Shown here piece by piece: positions 1 to 11,049 of a stretch of 64,000 bases of DNA (positions are counted from its first letter, which is position 1; each line of letters starts with the position of its first letter). The notes under the pieces are model-generated. The model saw nothing but the letters and a program-made list of their open reading frames with translations. It searched no databases and was not told where the DNA came from. A program made the position numbers and the translations under genes. Location: contig CAJVGD010000005.1 of assembly GCA_910890315.1 (NCBI GenBank), forward strand, positions 1 to 64,000. Direction: 5' to 3'. This stretch comes from Serendipita indica DSM 11827 (taxonomy: Eukaryota; Basidiomycota; Agaricomycetes; Sebacinales; Serendipitaceae).

Positions 1-349
1 GGTGGATAGCTCGATATTGCGTTGGATGAGATCACGCTCACGATTGGTCTTCAATATTGCTATTTCCAGGAAGGCTAACTATTTACAGAATCTTGTCAAG
101 ACAAGCGGAGATGAGCCGAACTGCTTTTACCCAAGATCGTCATTACATTACATCGCAGAGTGCCTAATTAAATCATTCTACATTTCCGCTTCTTTCACGA
201 TACTTTTTTCTTGTTTGGATGGAATAGCTGCTACCGCTGCATAAAACCCATCTGTTTTACTCTCACTCTCCGCATCCTCTCTTTTAACCTATTATCAGAC
301 CATACTAGAAGTCTAAACTACCAACCAATTGTCACTATCACTCGCAGAT
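1..349. other. No gene recognised; left edge
   Basis: A short open frame covers the first 240 bases, but it shows no domain, no good context and no splice structure, so I do not call it. The only supported signal is an ATAAAA-type box at about 239-247, placed about 110 bp before the pheromone-like relic that follows. That is the same spacing seen at the intact pheromone genes of the window. Confidence 0.5.
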
Positions 350-466
350 ATGGAATTTCTTCACCACTCTCAAATTTTTCGCGTTGACTGCCACCGAAGA
401 GCCAAAGGACCCTGAGGATGAGACGAGCCTGGTACGGGCTGGAATTATTATTGTGTCGTTGCATAA
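350..466 (+). pseudogene. Broken mating-pheromone precursor copy
   Basis: This relic belongs to the small lipopeptide pheromone-precursor family found at 10891, 12352, 14353, 18442, 39639 and 42668. The ATG at 350 and the final codons for CVVA plus TAA (452-466) are in the same frame over 117 nt, and the DNA between them aligns with the intact copies. The family block (MEFF, TTLKFF, ATEEPKDPEDE) lies in a shifted frame, however, and the ATG frame hits a stop after about 21 codons. Two compensating one-base shifts are needed, so it probably makes no pheromone. The TATA-like box at 239-247 sits at the normal distance. It is a host gene relic and not a mobile element. Confidence 0.7.
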
Positions 467-1149
467 GCAACACAAACGTGTGTGAATTTGAACATCGCTC
501 CTCAGTCACTGTTCTGACAAATATTGATTCGAAGTCTTACTCGGTAGAATAGAACGCGTCTCTATCCCTGAGTCACAAGGCATGGGATGACCTATTCGGC
601 CTACATCATTGAATATGCGCCATTGCATACAACTTTGGCTCCATACTTCATTCTCGCTATCTAGTCAAAGACCATTCGAAGTTGGCACTGTCTTTCGTCA
701 ATAAATCAATCTTTTCTCTGAAAGCATTTGATTGAACCTCACTGCGCAACGTCTTACTCTCATGTACCAAACATTACAATCATAGGATAGAAAGCCCTTT
801 ACGGAAATTGTCACCTATTGTAACGCGATCCCACCTTCATGTCACGAGCGAGCCAGTCTCTGAACGATGGGGTCGTTTTTAGTATTCTACACTTTAAAAA
901 GTGGTAAATAAATGCTCAGCGGCCTCTTTTTGTCATATCTTCCGCTTTCATGATTCACTTCATGCTTTCTGCATTTCTTCTCGCGCTCTCGCGCATAGAT
1001 AACGAGCACAACAATCGCTAATCGTGCACATAATGAGATTTATAGTCAATATCTACCGATTACGCGTTAGATCCTTCACTTCCTGCGGCCCTGTCGCTCG
1101 TCGGCCTTGTTCAGTCGCCTTGTTCGCCACTAGGATTCTTACTATGAAA
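467..1149. other. Intergenic; partly an old copy of the 6.6 kb region
   Basis: No coding gene is seen. At about 840-875 the words GTCTCTGAACGATG and their surroundings match the stretch at 6590-6620, just downstream of the intact bicupin gene. The ancient duplication described for 1150-2165 therefore probably begins near here. Confidence 0.4.
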
Positions 1150-1745
1150 GATTATGGACCCTCGAAGCAAAGCCATCAAAGGTCCGTATCAGACATACGA
1201 TCCTATCCGGCCGGTCCGCCACGCGACGACATCTCCAGCAAGTTGCGTCACCTCTGCCTCCTCTCCGTGGCCCCGCTATCTTGCCCTTACTGCCATGACG
1301 ACGACAAATTTAGTCCCGTTTAGAATGTGTGTGCGGAAGGCTGTCTGTTTTCGAAACGTGACGTAAAGTTTCATATAGGGCATGGGAGGTCGAATGGGCT
1401 TTACAGTCTTCTTGATGACTGCCCCGGAGCCAGACCAGGTCATAACTTCGTACGAGAATATGGTTGTTAGGCTTTCTGTTCAAGATGGATACTAATCGAG
1501 GTTGAGGATAGTTCTCTGAGGAGATCAACAGAAGTACGATATTTCCCTCATTCACATTCAAGCTATCACCTAGAAGCAATACCCTTCCTTTTTGCCCACT
1601 CGTGCGTATGACTGCTTGCCAACTTTCTCTCTGTTTGCCTTGACAAGTGCTTTGGCGTAACAACCTCGTTACTCCAAGTCGGTTACCCAGTTTCTTGGTG
1701 GGAAAATGGTGCGTATCGTCGTAGTCTTTGTCTGGTCGACGACCC
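1150..1745 (-). pseudogene. Bicupin pseudogene (decayed copy of 6673-7810)
   Basis: The minus strand carries recognisable but scrambled pieces of the intact bicupin gene. One frame reads GDSLNVNEGN and then NRKPNNHILVRSYDLVWL; the intact locus read in the matching frame gives NDSLNVNKGD and ARKPNNRVLVRSHDLVWL. Another piece (AHSTSHALYETL, 1320-1420) matches the coding DNA around the HAHSTEDELVI cupin motif. The N-terminal cupin half is largely lost and no continuous frame remains. It stands head to head with a CAF1 relic, as at the intact locus, so the two genes were duplicated together. The role in the parent is unknown beyond the cupin fold. Confidence 0.75.
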
Positions 1746-1812
1746 AAGGTGGCGAGGACCAACGACCGCGGGCAAACAAAGTCAACTTGTCTCCTCGACG
1801 ACATTGGCCATA

Positions 1813-2165
1813 ATGCCGGCCCTACCTGTTCTGTATAGGAAACTTGTGTGGAGTCTTGAGTAGAGACATAGAATATAGCAATGCTGGATCTACGCTGTCT
1901 CGTCAACGCGTGTAATCCTTTCGTGCCAATGTACTCAGCCCAATTCTAAACCAACGGAGTCGCCTTGACATATTTGTCGCGTTATGATACGAGTCTCTCG
2001 TTGAAATCACCCAGGGCTGTGAATTCCTAGCAGTCGTGTCGTGTCCAGGCGGCAGTTCGAGACTTTGACTGGCTATCACTTACCAGAGAAACTGCAGAAA
2101 CATAGAAATTATCAACTTTATTGCACTCGGCGTCACGTTGGTCAACACAAACGGACATTTGTTAT
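1813..2165 (+). pseudogene. CAF1 pseudogene (5' part only)
   Basis: From ATG 1813 the DNA follows exon 1 of the intact CAF1 gene at 7915 (ATGCCG start, then a stretch like GATGCAATGCGGGATC), then intron 1, then exon 2 (GAATTCC for the D-x-E-F-P region and CTCGGCGTCACGTTGGTCAA for LGITLV). Many substitutions and indels destroy the frame and the later exons are absent. With the bicupin relic this is a duplicate of the divergent pair at 6.67-9.64 kb, now lying on the other side of the NLR-like gene. Confidence 0.7.
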
Positions 2166-2331
2166 TCATGGTGTTATGGAGAAGGAAATGAGAAGAGGAA
2201 TAGAGTCTCGATAAGGAAAAGTACCAATTATCCATGTACTCCTGATGTTTATACAGTTGCCCCGATGAAGCGCCCACTCTCGCTACTAACCGAACTTTGA
2301 TCCCTTCCACAGAGACGCTCGCCGCTTAACA
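2166..2331. other. Upstream region of the NLR-like gene
   Basis: Short non-coding interval between the CAF1 relic and the ATG at 2332. No clear TATA box. The last 30 bases before the ATG are pyrimidine/purine mixed, as in a 5' leader. Confidence 0.3.
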
Positions 2332-5300
2332 ATGTCACAGTCCACGAACAACACAGAAGATGTACGCATCCTGAGTCTAGGTCAGTATCTTACTCTTCTG
2401 TGGACCCGCATCACTTACTCCCTGTCCTCAGATGGCGGAGATGGCCGCTGTATCTCACAGCTCTACATTTTACGAGAGTACATGCATCGTATTAGCCATG
2501 ATCTCAATCACGAAGTTTCTCCAAGCGATCATTTTCATCTCATTACAGCCGTTGGACCAGCTGGGTGCGAGGAGCGAATAGTGACTTTGGCGCCTTATCT
2601 TACCACCATCTAGTGTGATTGCAATACTTCTTGGAATTCTTAAGATGTCCGTCGACGATACTATCGCCACGTTTGCTCGTATCTGCCAGGAAGTGTACCC
2701 AGTCGAGGGCATGGACGCAGTCTCCCGGTCAGCAAAACTCCGCGGGGTACTGACTAGCATCCTCAAGGAGCATGACATCGACCCGAACGTCCTGTTGAGT
2801 CAGGTTGGAGGGACCAATATGTACGTGCTCTCTGGGCCGCAAACTCTGAACTGATTCGTCAAAGCTGTCTGGGCTATTCGTCTACCTCGAGCATGGCGAC
2901 TTGGAGGGCATTCCGCAACTATCCGAGCCGACAATACTCCTATGAACCCCCGCTCATCGATGCCATCTGCGCCTGTTGGGCTATCACGGGTCTCTTCCAA
3001 GCCATTGCAGTCGGAAGCGAGGTGGAAAAGGATGATGCAATCAGTGCGGAAGCCGCATATCCGAATCCTACGGTTCAAGCGGTCCAAGAGGCCAGTGAAA
3101 TCTATGGCGCGGACAAACATGTTGGGCTGCTTTTAAGCCTTGGGTCCGGGATGTCCTCTCGCATAGTCCCTGGAGGCGAATTCAAGCTCATTCAAACCGA
3201 GGTTACCTCTCGCGAGCTCGAACGCCGCTTCGGGACGACTGGCGTCTACTATCGTCTTAGCGTTGTGCCCAGTCTTGCCGCCGCAACCGAGATGACACAG
3301 GAGATCGTCGGTGTCATATCCGCTCACACCTCGGACTATTTACAAAATCCGGTGACGGATCGACTGCTCGATCAGGTGGCTAAAACGCGTTCTAGGGCCA
3401 GTCGCTTCACGCTAAGAAGCATGTGTAGGTCATTCTGAGGTAGTCTATCCTGGCTTCTGATTATGTTTCCAGCGGAAACGACGGCTCCACCAAAGGTTTC
3501 GATGGCCGGTCTCCCACCCCTCTCGCCTTACTTTGTCCAAAGAGAGGTGCCAATGAATCATATGGATGTGGCTCTTCTCTGTTCCGAGGAAAAAATGCGA
3601 CAACGGCTATCGATTATCACTGGAATGGGAGGCTCGGGTAAGACGCAACTCGTAGTGGCCTGGGCAAGGCTGCACGCCGAATGGTGAGAAGGCCTCAATA
3701 TCACGCGTACAAATTGAGATTACTCCGCAGTTTCCAACATATTTTATTTATCGATGCTTCGTCGGATAGGAGCATTGAGACGGATCTTGTTGCCCGGCTC
3801 AAAGCCATTGACCGCCCTTCGAAGGATCCGACCTGAGCAGTGCGCTCAAGGCTCTTTCTGAGCCAAATGAAATGATCACTACCAGATGGTGCCTCATCTT
3901 CGACAACGCGGACGACTCGGATCTGGATATAACTTCCTTCCTTCCGACATGCGACCACGGCGCTATCATTATTACAACTCGTAACGCCCAACTCGAATTT
4001 ATCTCGCCGGAGGGCCACATAGCCCTCGAAGTGATGAACAAAAGCGAGGCATGCGATGCACTTTTGGCCTCCGCACTTGGGCCGACCGAGAAGCATACTC
4101 CGCGCCAAAAAGAGCAAGCTATGGCAATTGTGAAGGAGTTCGAATACCTTCCAATCGCCGTTGTTCAAGCAGGATGTTACATTCGCAAGCACAAATGCTT
4201 GGAGACATACCTCAAGCGACTCGAGACGAGTCGTTCCGAGCTTTTGAAACAGACGACGGTTCAGCGGGACAAGCTGAGATACAAACACAGCGTCTACGCA
4301 GCATTTGACACTTCTCTGTCCTCGTTGTCCGAGCGTGCTCTTGGCCTCCTTTCGATCCTGTGCTTCTTTCATTATACCGGATTTCCTCGATCAATGATCG
4401 GCCTCGCGGCCTCGAAAAATTTTTCATATGAGGAGCACCAGCTCATGGATCGAGGCTCGGATTTCCAAGAGTCCGTCGATCTCCTTCGTCGGCTTATAGT
4501 CCCAACTGGGAGGTTTGAGGAGATTGAGCTGGACCAAATCATCGAAGAACTTCAACAGCTGTCATTAATCACACTTGTGTCACTCTACTCGGATATACGA
4601 CTGCGCTTTCACCCCCTCTTACATGCGTGGGCATATGATCGCCAAAGTGCGGAAGAGAACCGACGGAACAAGGCTGCGGCTCTACGACTGCTGACCTGTG
4701 TCGTGGATCAGAATGATGCCGTAGACATCGAGCCAGAGCTCTACCCACATGCGCGTCGTTTTGTTTCCGAGATCGACACACCCTGTGAATGACAGGGCAG
4801 CACTGGTTGAACTATCTGATCCATCTACGCTCTTAGAAGCTAAGCTCAGAACCTGGGAGCAAATTTATGAAATAGTACGCACTGCCCATGGGGATGAGGA
4901 TCTCCGAACCAGCGATGCACTTATTGGTTTTGCTTTGGGACTTGAGGCTATCCCCGATTACCCCAAGATGGAGCGGCTTCTACGTGGAGTCCTGGAATTG
5001 CGAAGATCGATTAGTGGGCCAAAGACTGCCCTCACCGCTGAGGCTATGTACTGGCTGGCAACTTGCCTTGGGAATACAAAGGACGGGCTCAAAGAATCAT
5101 TGGATTTATTGCGTGCGGCATATGATATTCAAGTTGAAGTTCTTGGGGTTGATCATATTCAAACCCAGTGGACCATGATATCCCTGACAGATGTTTTATT
5201 GAGTCGACAAGAAAACTACAGTGAAGCCCGCCCCATCTTGGAGGAGCTTCTGGACATACGGATCCGGTTGTATGGGTCTCTTCACTCACGGACCCTCGAC

Positions 5301-6512
5301 ACTGCCAAAGCTTTGGTCGAATGCTACGCTTTCATGGGGGTGAAAAAGGAAGGAAAACTCGACCATTTGCTTCAGATCTATTATGAAGGCAGCGATAAGG
5401 ACCGAAATTATGACGTTGCCGTTCTAGCTTTCCAAGGTCATATGCATGAACTACAAGGCAAATATCAGGAAGCTGAAGACGCTTATCGAGAATCGCTTGA
5501 GGCAAACAGTCGCCTCTACGGTCAGCTTTCAAGGCTCACTCTTTATGCCGTCTTGGATCTAGCCAATATTCTCTGGAAGCAAAATAGAAACACAGAGCTA
5601 GAAACACTACTCAGGCGGTATGCTAGGACTGATGAACTACAAGGAATAGGGCGACTTCCGCTCCTGAGGATACTGCAGATACTCGGCTCTTGCCTCAATT
5701 CTCAATCAAGATATGTTGAAGCACAGAAATTTCTCTCAGAGGCCCTTGACGGGATGGTTCAACTATATGGGGAAATGCACTTTGCTACGCATAGCATGCG
5801 TCGATCGCTTGCCAATTGCCACTTTAAGCAGAAGCACTATGACGAAGCAGAACTGCTCCATCGTAAGAACATGGAATGCATCAAAGAAGCACAAGGAGAG
5901 GAGCATACCAACTATATTCGTGCGCTTACATGGTTGGCACGATGTATTTATGAGCAGAAGAAGTTCGAGGAGTCGGAAAAACTCTGGAAGGACATCTACC
6001 TTCGTATGACCATACTCCTGGGGCCATACCACCCCGAGCCATGTACAGCTCTCTCCTGGCTGATCGAATGTCTACAAATGAGGGAGCTTTTCGACCAAGC
6101 GGCGTCTCATATTCCCGAAATGATGCGGGTTTACCGTATTTTGGATGGTGGAGAAAAGAGTCAGATCTTGCTCGCACATCTGAGAGTTGGGAAGGTACTG
6201 GAGAGACAAAGGATGTTCACCGAGGCAGAGGAAGTCTTTCGGGCCCATATAACGTGCGTCAAAAAGTTTCACGGAGATGCCGGGCCAGACTCCGCGCGAG
6301 CGTTGGATAACTTGGCCAGGGTGCTGTTCGACCAAGGCCGATATGACGAGTCAAAGACCATTCGCGAGGACCAAATGAGACGTTGGAGTGAGCTACAGGA
6401 CAAGAAGGAACAAGAATTTATCTCTGAAAAGCTGCAGCAGATCGAGGTGGCTTTCGTCCCCGCCCTCGGTCGATCCGTAGCTATCATCTGTGCCTTGTAC
6501 CAAAAACTATGA
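2332..6512 (+). pseudogene. NLR-like patatin/NB-ARC/TPR protein, two frame breaks
   Basis: Fungal STAND/NLR architecture, a class thought to act in non-self recognition and cell death. By-eye exons are 2332-2380, 2432-2564, 2614-2820, 2865-3424, 3473-3683, then 3731 onward. The patatin-like N-terminus begins RILSLDGGDGRC, but the usual nucleophile elbow GTSTGG reads AVGPAG, so the catalytic serine is missing. An NB-ARC follows with Walker A GMGGSGKT, kinase-2-like WCLIFDNADD and AIIITTRNA, then a winged-helix-like part and about 500 residues of TPR_10/12 repeats (LANCHFKQKHYDEAE, LARVLFDQGRYDE), ending at 6512. One-base frame breaks near 3815 and 4780 are not bridged by any GT-AG intron I can find. 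It is therefore either a recent pseudogene or carries base-call errors. It sits between the decayed and intact bicupin/CAF1 pairs. Confidence 0.8.
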
Positions 6513-6672
6513 CAATCATGTGTTTCTTATATCTGGCTACCTTTTACGGATGGTATTAGTGTAGTTGGATCTAGATCCCACCAAGTTCATATTACGAGAC
6601 CACCGCCTGTCTCTGAACGATGAGAATGTGATCGAGTTTGAGGACATTTAATTGTAGAACGATGTCATTGGG
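6513..6672. other. Convergent 3' region
   Basis: Short interval between the 3' end of the TPR-coding part on plus and the 3' end of the bicupin on minus. It contains the 6590-6620 stretch that is also found near 840. No further gene is seen. Confidence 0.4.
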
Positions 6673-7810
6673 TCATAATTCCATATCCTCGTCGCTCCGT
6701 ACATATTTCTTCCTAGCCTTTGTCTCCCAAGTCGGGTATTCCATGTCCTGTGTACGTGGATAATGGGGTGTATCCGACGCGCCTCCAATCGAATGCTGTG
6801 GCACGTCTTTCCACCACCAATGTTCGTGTCTGCGGTGTTTGAGTTTTGTCGGATAGAATAGCTTGTCCGTCTCTGGTTTGTTTTCGCCAATCGTCAAAAG
6901 AACGACATTCGACCCTGTAGAGAAATGACGGTCGGTGTTAGTGTAAAGTGAGAAGGCGTGAGGTCTAAACCGACCTATCGGCGGCTTACCTGAACCTCCT
7001 GGGCCATCGCCATCGTTGAGTATCGCATGGCACAGACCCGTCCCAGCCTTCCAAGCGACGACGTCTCCAGCGACCAGCGTCATCTCTGGCTCCTCACCGT
7101 CGCACCAGTATCTGGCCTTTCCCGCCAAGACGATGACGAGTTCGTCCTCGGTTGAGTGTGCGTGTGGGAAGGATGTTTGTGTTCCTGGTAAGAGGACTTC
7201 GAGCGTGGCGTTCCAGGGAAGAGGCGGTGGTGATTCTGGGTTTGGGGTGCGAGTAAAGTTTCGCAGAGGACGTGCGAGGTCGGATAGACCTGTGAGGGTA
7301 GCCTTTTTCTTCGTCTCTACACCAGAGCCAGACCAGGTCGTGACTTCGTACGAGGACACGATTGTTGGGCTTTCTGGCGGAGATGGATCCTAATCGAGAA
7401 TGGAAACGACTCTTTGAGGAAATGGAAAGACGTACGATATCTCCTTTGTTCACATTCAAGCTGTCGTTGAGGATCAATACGCCTCCTCCCTCCTTTCCGC
7501 CCACGAGAGTGTATGACCGCTCGCTATGTTTCTCTCCGTTTCCCTTGACAGGTGCATAGGCGAAACAATCCCACTGCTCCAAGTCCTTTCCTCCCGAGAG
7601 GTGGTAGATGGATCCGCTTCCATAGAGCATGAAGACGAAATGCCTGGCGAGTGGAGGGACAGTAATCTTGTACTCTTGCTTTGGTGGAAGAACGTGGAAT
7701 GTACAGTTTGCAAGATGGGTGGGCGTGTCGGAGTTGTTGAGAAAGAAATAGTCGGAGATGCTGACACTCTGGCGATTGTTGAGTGGTTTTGTAGCCTCGA
7801 AGAGATTCAT
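6673..7810 (-). CDS. Two-cupin-domain protein
   Basis: Complement of exons 7810-7436, 7389-6990 and 6914-6673 (375+400+242 nt, 338 aa). The 46-nt intron ending ATTAG and the 75-nt intron ending CTACAG keep one frame through both halves. The N-terminal half (CTFHVLPPKQEYKI, HFVFMLYGSGSIYHLSGG) is a degenerate cupin. The C-terminal half has a good cupin motif 1, FPHAHSTEDELVIVLAG (HxH then E), and motif 2, AGDVVAWKAGTGLCHAILND, so it probably binds a metal. No signal peptide. The substrate is unknown; similar bicupins occur as oxalate decarboxylase-like or uncharacterised enzymes. An in-frame ATG at 7843 would add 11 residues. It is divergent from CAF1 with about 100 bp shared promoter. The GTG that opens a shorter frame near 7359 is not needed. 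Confidence 0.8.
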
Positions 7811-7914
7811 TGTAAATGATTTTGGCGGTGGTCGTCGCATCATAATGGCAAAAGTGGCGAGGACCAACCAAGGGATGGACAAACAACTCTGACTTTGTCT
7901 CCTCCACCACGACA
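7811..7914. promoter_or_regulatory. Shared divergent promoter bicupin / CAF1
   Basis: Only 104 bp separate the two start codons (71 bp if the upstream bicupin ATG at 7843 is used). Both genes must share this interval. A related but decayed sequence precedes the CAF1 relic at about 1745-1812. No TATA box is obvious. Confidence 0.55.
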
Positions 7915-9636
7915 ATGCCGCCGCTGCCTGTGCGGGAAATCACCCGCGACGTATGGAGTAGCAATCTAGAAGATGCAATGCGGGATCTTCGCCGTCTCGT
8001 CGACGCGTATCCTTACATCGCCATTGTAAGCCGTCCAATTTCTCGCAGTTTTGGGATTCTCTAAGCGTGCTAACATTGCTACTGCTTTGAAATTGTGTAG
8101 GATTGCGAGTTTCCAGCCGTCGTGGCGCGTCCGATTGGCAAGTTCAAGACGTCGACAGACTATCATTACCAGACAATGCGCTGCAACGTGGAAATACTCA
8201 AGCTCATCCAACTCGGCATCACCCTCGTCAACGAAGACGGTCAAGTCGCCCAGGATTGTACATGGCAGTTCAACTTTTACTTTAACACCGAGTGAGCGCG
8301 GACAACCCCTTGTCCAGCCAGTCGCTCATCGTATACCGTATTCTCATCTAGTGAAGACACGTATGAACCAGCGAGTATCGACGCCCTCTCCAAAGCTGGT
8401 CTGGATTTCGCGCGACACCGCACAAATGGCATTCAGCCTGGCGACTTTGCTGAACTAATGATCACATCCGGTCTTGTCCTTTCAGACGAGACAATATGGA
8501 TATCTTATCACGGGTACGCGCTGCCCATTCGTCTTGACGCGCACTCATTCGGCACAGGGCCTACGACTTTGGATATCTACTAAGAATGCTTACCGGCGCT
8601 CCATTACCACTCACGGAAGAAGAGTTTTTCGACATTGTCAAGATTTGGTTCCCTCGCGTCTACGACATCAAGTATATGATGCGGCAGATAAAGCCTCAGC
8701 TCAAGGGCGGCCTGCTCGAAATCTCTCAAGATCTCGGTGTATCGACAGGAGTAAGTCTCCTCTTTCTTTTACATCACGGATCCTGATATTCGACAGGTGC
8801 TCGTTGGACCAAACTTTACATCCGGCTACGCCTCGTTCCTTGCCGCGACGACCTTTCATCACATTCTCAACCAATATATCGCCCCCTCTTCTAGTCGGTG
8901 GGATCTCTCCGCCTTTTTGGGCGCACTCTACGGTCTGGGGAGCACTTATGTCTCTGGTGTGCTCGACAATTCCAAGTCGACACTCACGTCTGCAGAGCGT
9001 GAACGACCCGGAACTGTTAGTCACGGTATGGGCTCTGGAGCAGCTGGACTGCACTCGTCGGCACTCGCATCACTCGCGGGCGCCGGGCTGGGTGGCGTGT
9101 TGAGCGGCGGGCAAAGTGTCATGGGCCACCAAAGTGGACAACAAGCGCAGCATCTCGGTGTGGGTGTCGGTGCACTTGGGTCGACATCTGCCCAGCATTA
9201 TCTGAACCAGGTTGCCGCTGCTGCCGCTGCGGGTGGGGGACATGGCGTTGGAGTAGGTGGGATGGGTGTGATGCCGTTACACCACCAACATGCGCTGCAT
9301 GGGCATCATCACCAGTCGCATCATCATCATCCACATGGGAGCTCGAGTTTACCTGGCCTGGGGCTCGGCTCGGCGGGCGCGCTAGGTGGGCTTGGTGTGG
9401 GACATTTGTTGAGCGGACAGCATCATCAGACTCAGCAAGGGTCTGGCTCTGGGAGTAGCCAGGGTCAGCAAGGGTCTGGTGGACAGCAAGGTCAACAAGG
9501 TCAGCAACAGGTCTATGGGATGGTACCCGGAGTCAACTCGTACGTGCCCGGGTATGGATTGGGTGGGATGGGTGTAGGATTGCCTGGGTATGGTGGTGTT
9601 CATAACATGAGCCACTTTTACACCCGCGATCGCTAG
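7915..9636 (+). CDS. CAF1: CAF1/POP2-family CCR4-NOT subunit, active site altered
   Basis: Exons 7915-8025, 8101-8291, 8352-8513, 8558-8750 and 8797-9636 (1497 nt, 498 aa). Residues 1-270 align with CAF1/CNOT7: N-terminal VWSSNLEDAMRDLR, DCEFPAVVARPIG, TWQFNF, AYDFGYLLRMLTG, FPRVYDIKYMM, LKGGLLEISQDLGV, GALYGLGSTY. CAF1 is a DEDD-type 3' exonuclease that shortens poly(A) tails. The first three acidic residues are present (D38, E40, D158). The fourth motif, GPQHQAGSD in human CNOT7, reads GPNFTSGYA, so the catalytic His becomes F226 and the last Asp A231. Nuclease activity is doubtful; yeast Pop2 is a known precedent for a diverged site. A tail of about 225 residues is rich in Gly, His and Gln, with His runs. 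Intron 1 has a CTAAC branch site. Confidence 0.88.
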
Positions 9637-10770
9637 ACAGTCGAGGGGAGTAAAAAGATCCAGCTCAGGTCCATGATGGGTATCTAGATCACGTTGATAC
9701 GTTGTAGCGTCATGTATTCTTATCGTATTTTCTCATTTTCCAGCAATCATCCGACGTCAGAGGGCGCGCCCACAAGTAGAACGCCATTTCATCCTATCTC
9801 TAGAGTCGATCAACCTCTCCTCTGTAACTGAGCCGTCGAAGATGTTGGGCGCGCGCCTCGGCACCCATTTCTGATAGGAGCTCTATTCAGACGCGTAGTC
9901 CCGACTCTTGATCCGAGTGAGAGTAGTGTCATCCCAAAAGATTGTGGATTCAGTTATCATATAGTACAACATGATCCCCTTAGAGTGGGCGCGGAGCGGA
10001 GCTATTTCGAAGACAGCGTACTCAAAATTATTCCAGAGTACAGAGTAAAGCCTTTATGCTTCGCTCAGTATCCCAGAAGATGGTTACCACGTACTGGAAG
10101 ATAGATGGACGGATAGTACATACGCTTCGTTCTATCTCGATGGAACGCAACCCAGGCGCACCACGGTACGCATTATAATGTCTAATCCTGGAAGTCATTA
10201 TTCTCAGAGAATTTCATATGAGAGCCTCTCGATCATATCAATCATGTCGAATTTATCCCTCTCACGTTATCTCTCATTCGTCGGGATGCTCATCATTGGG
10301 CCTGAATTCCCGTAAAGCAATGAGAGGGTGGGAATAGATTGGGCGCCACTGAAGAGAGTCTGGCTCACGAGTCTGTCAGAGTTTGGTCTTTGGATCGACC
10401 TGATCCTGTCCATTCTCCCGTCAAGCTTGTTATCATACTCGCGATAGCGGTATCATCGGCCCATATATCTTCATAGCTCTCCATCGTGAGTCCCCGCTTC
10501 AAAGCGGGCGCGCGTGGCAAGTGGTCCAGTTTTGGGCCAAGGGCTCAGATGAGATTGCCGAGAATTAGACAGGAAGCTGATGGTTTATTCATAAAACCAA
10601 CACCAATTCCTTTGAAGTTTCGATTAAAAATGACCTGGCTCGGCCAAGCACGCCATACACAATTGGTTGATGAAGTCACACACAGGGGAGGTTACCTTCC
10701 AGAATGACTGCCTATTCCTCCGATACGCTTTCTGGAACTGTATTATATTGCGAATCAGCAGCCGTCGAGG
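9637..10770. other. Gene-poor interval
   Basis: Downstream of CAF1. Only short shadows of open frames, no domain, no RNA gene and no long repeat. It leads into the pheromone locus at 10.9 kb. Confidence 0.5.
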
Positions 10771-10778
10771 CATAAAAG
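10771..10778 (+). promoter_or_regulatory. TATA-like box of pheromone gene 10891
   Basis: CATAAAAG followed by CCCAGC, 120 bp before the ATG. The same ATAAAA-GCC core recurs at nearly the same distance from the starts at 14353 and 18442, and a related core precedes the relic at 350. Confidence 0.55.
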
Positions 10779-10890
10779 CCCAGCACACTTCTCCCTCCCC
10801 TCTATATCGCACCTCCAACCAGTTGCGTACCCACTTACAGAGTTCATACATCCTGAGCCGTTCAAATATTTGGCCTAATCCTTTGCAACT

Positions 10891-11007
10891 ATGGAATTCT
10901 TTACCACCTTTGTTCATTTTGCTGTGCCCCGCACCGAAAAACCGAAAGACATCCAAGATAATGACGGAGGCAGTACTGGAGGCTCCAGTAGCTGTGTCGT
11001 TGCATGA
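10891..11007 (+). CDS. Mating pheromone precursor (CVVA)
   Basis: Open frame of 38 codons plus TGA. It begins MEFFTTFVHFAVP, has a charged middle (RTEKPKDIQDND), a Gly/Ser-rich end (GGSTGGSSS) and finishes with the CaaX box CVVA at the stop. Basidiomycete lipopeptide pheromone precursors have this layout: they are cut internally at a charged pair, farnesylated and carboxymethylated on the Cys, exported by an ATP-driven exporter, and sensed by STE3-type receptors. The mature peptide is probably the last 9-11 residues before the modified Cys, cut after ND (inference). The start is fixed by alignment to the sibling genes. A likely 3' UTR intron runs from GTGAGT at 11050 to CTTCAG at 11104. It is too short for routine gene callers. 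Confidence 0.82.
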   Translation: MEFFTTFVHFAVPRTEKPKDIQDNDGGSTGGSSSCVVA

Positions 11008-11049
11008 ATTATCTACACATTCCCCAATCGCCAATAGTCTCCTGCGTGG

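Noticed and set aside
2815-2900. Apparent frameshift in the patatin part of the NLR-like gene
   Set aside because: A 44-nt intron (GTACGT donor, AACTGAT branch, CAAAG acceptor, 2821-2864) joins the two frames without any lesion.
2893-3438. Separate small gene starting at 2893
   Set aside because: It is exon 4 of the patatin domain and continues the upstream exon in frame.
7094-7915. Bicupin locus as two separate genes or one long 273-codon frame
   Set aside because: A 46-nt intron ending ATTAG at 7390 joins both cupin halves in frame; the long frame reads through it into nonsense.
8474-9103. 209-codon plus-strand frame over CAF1
   Set aside because: It is an out-of-frame shadow of CAF1 exons and introns with no homology.
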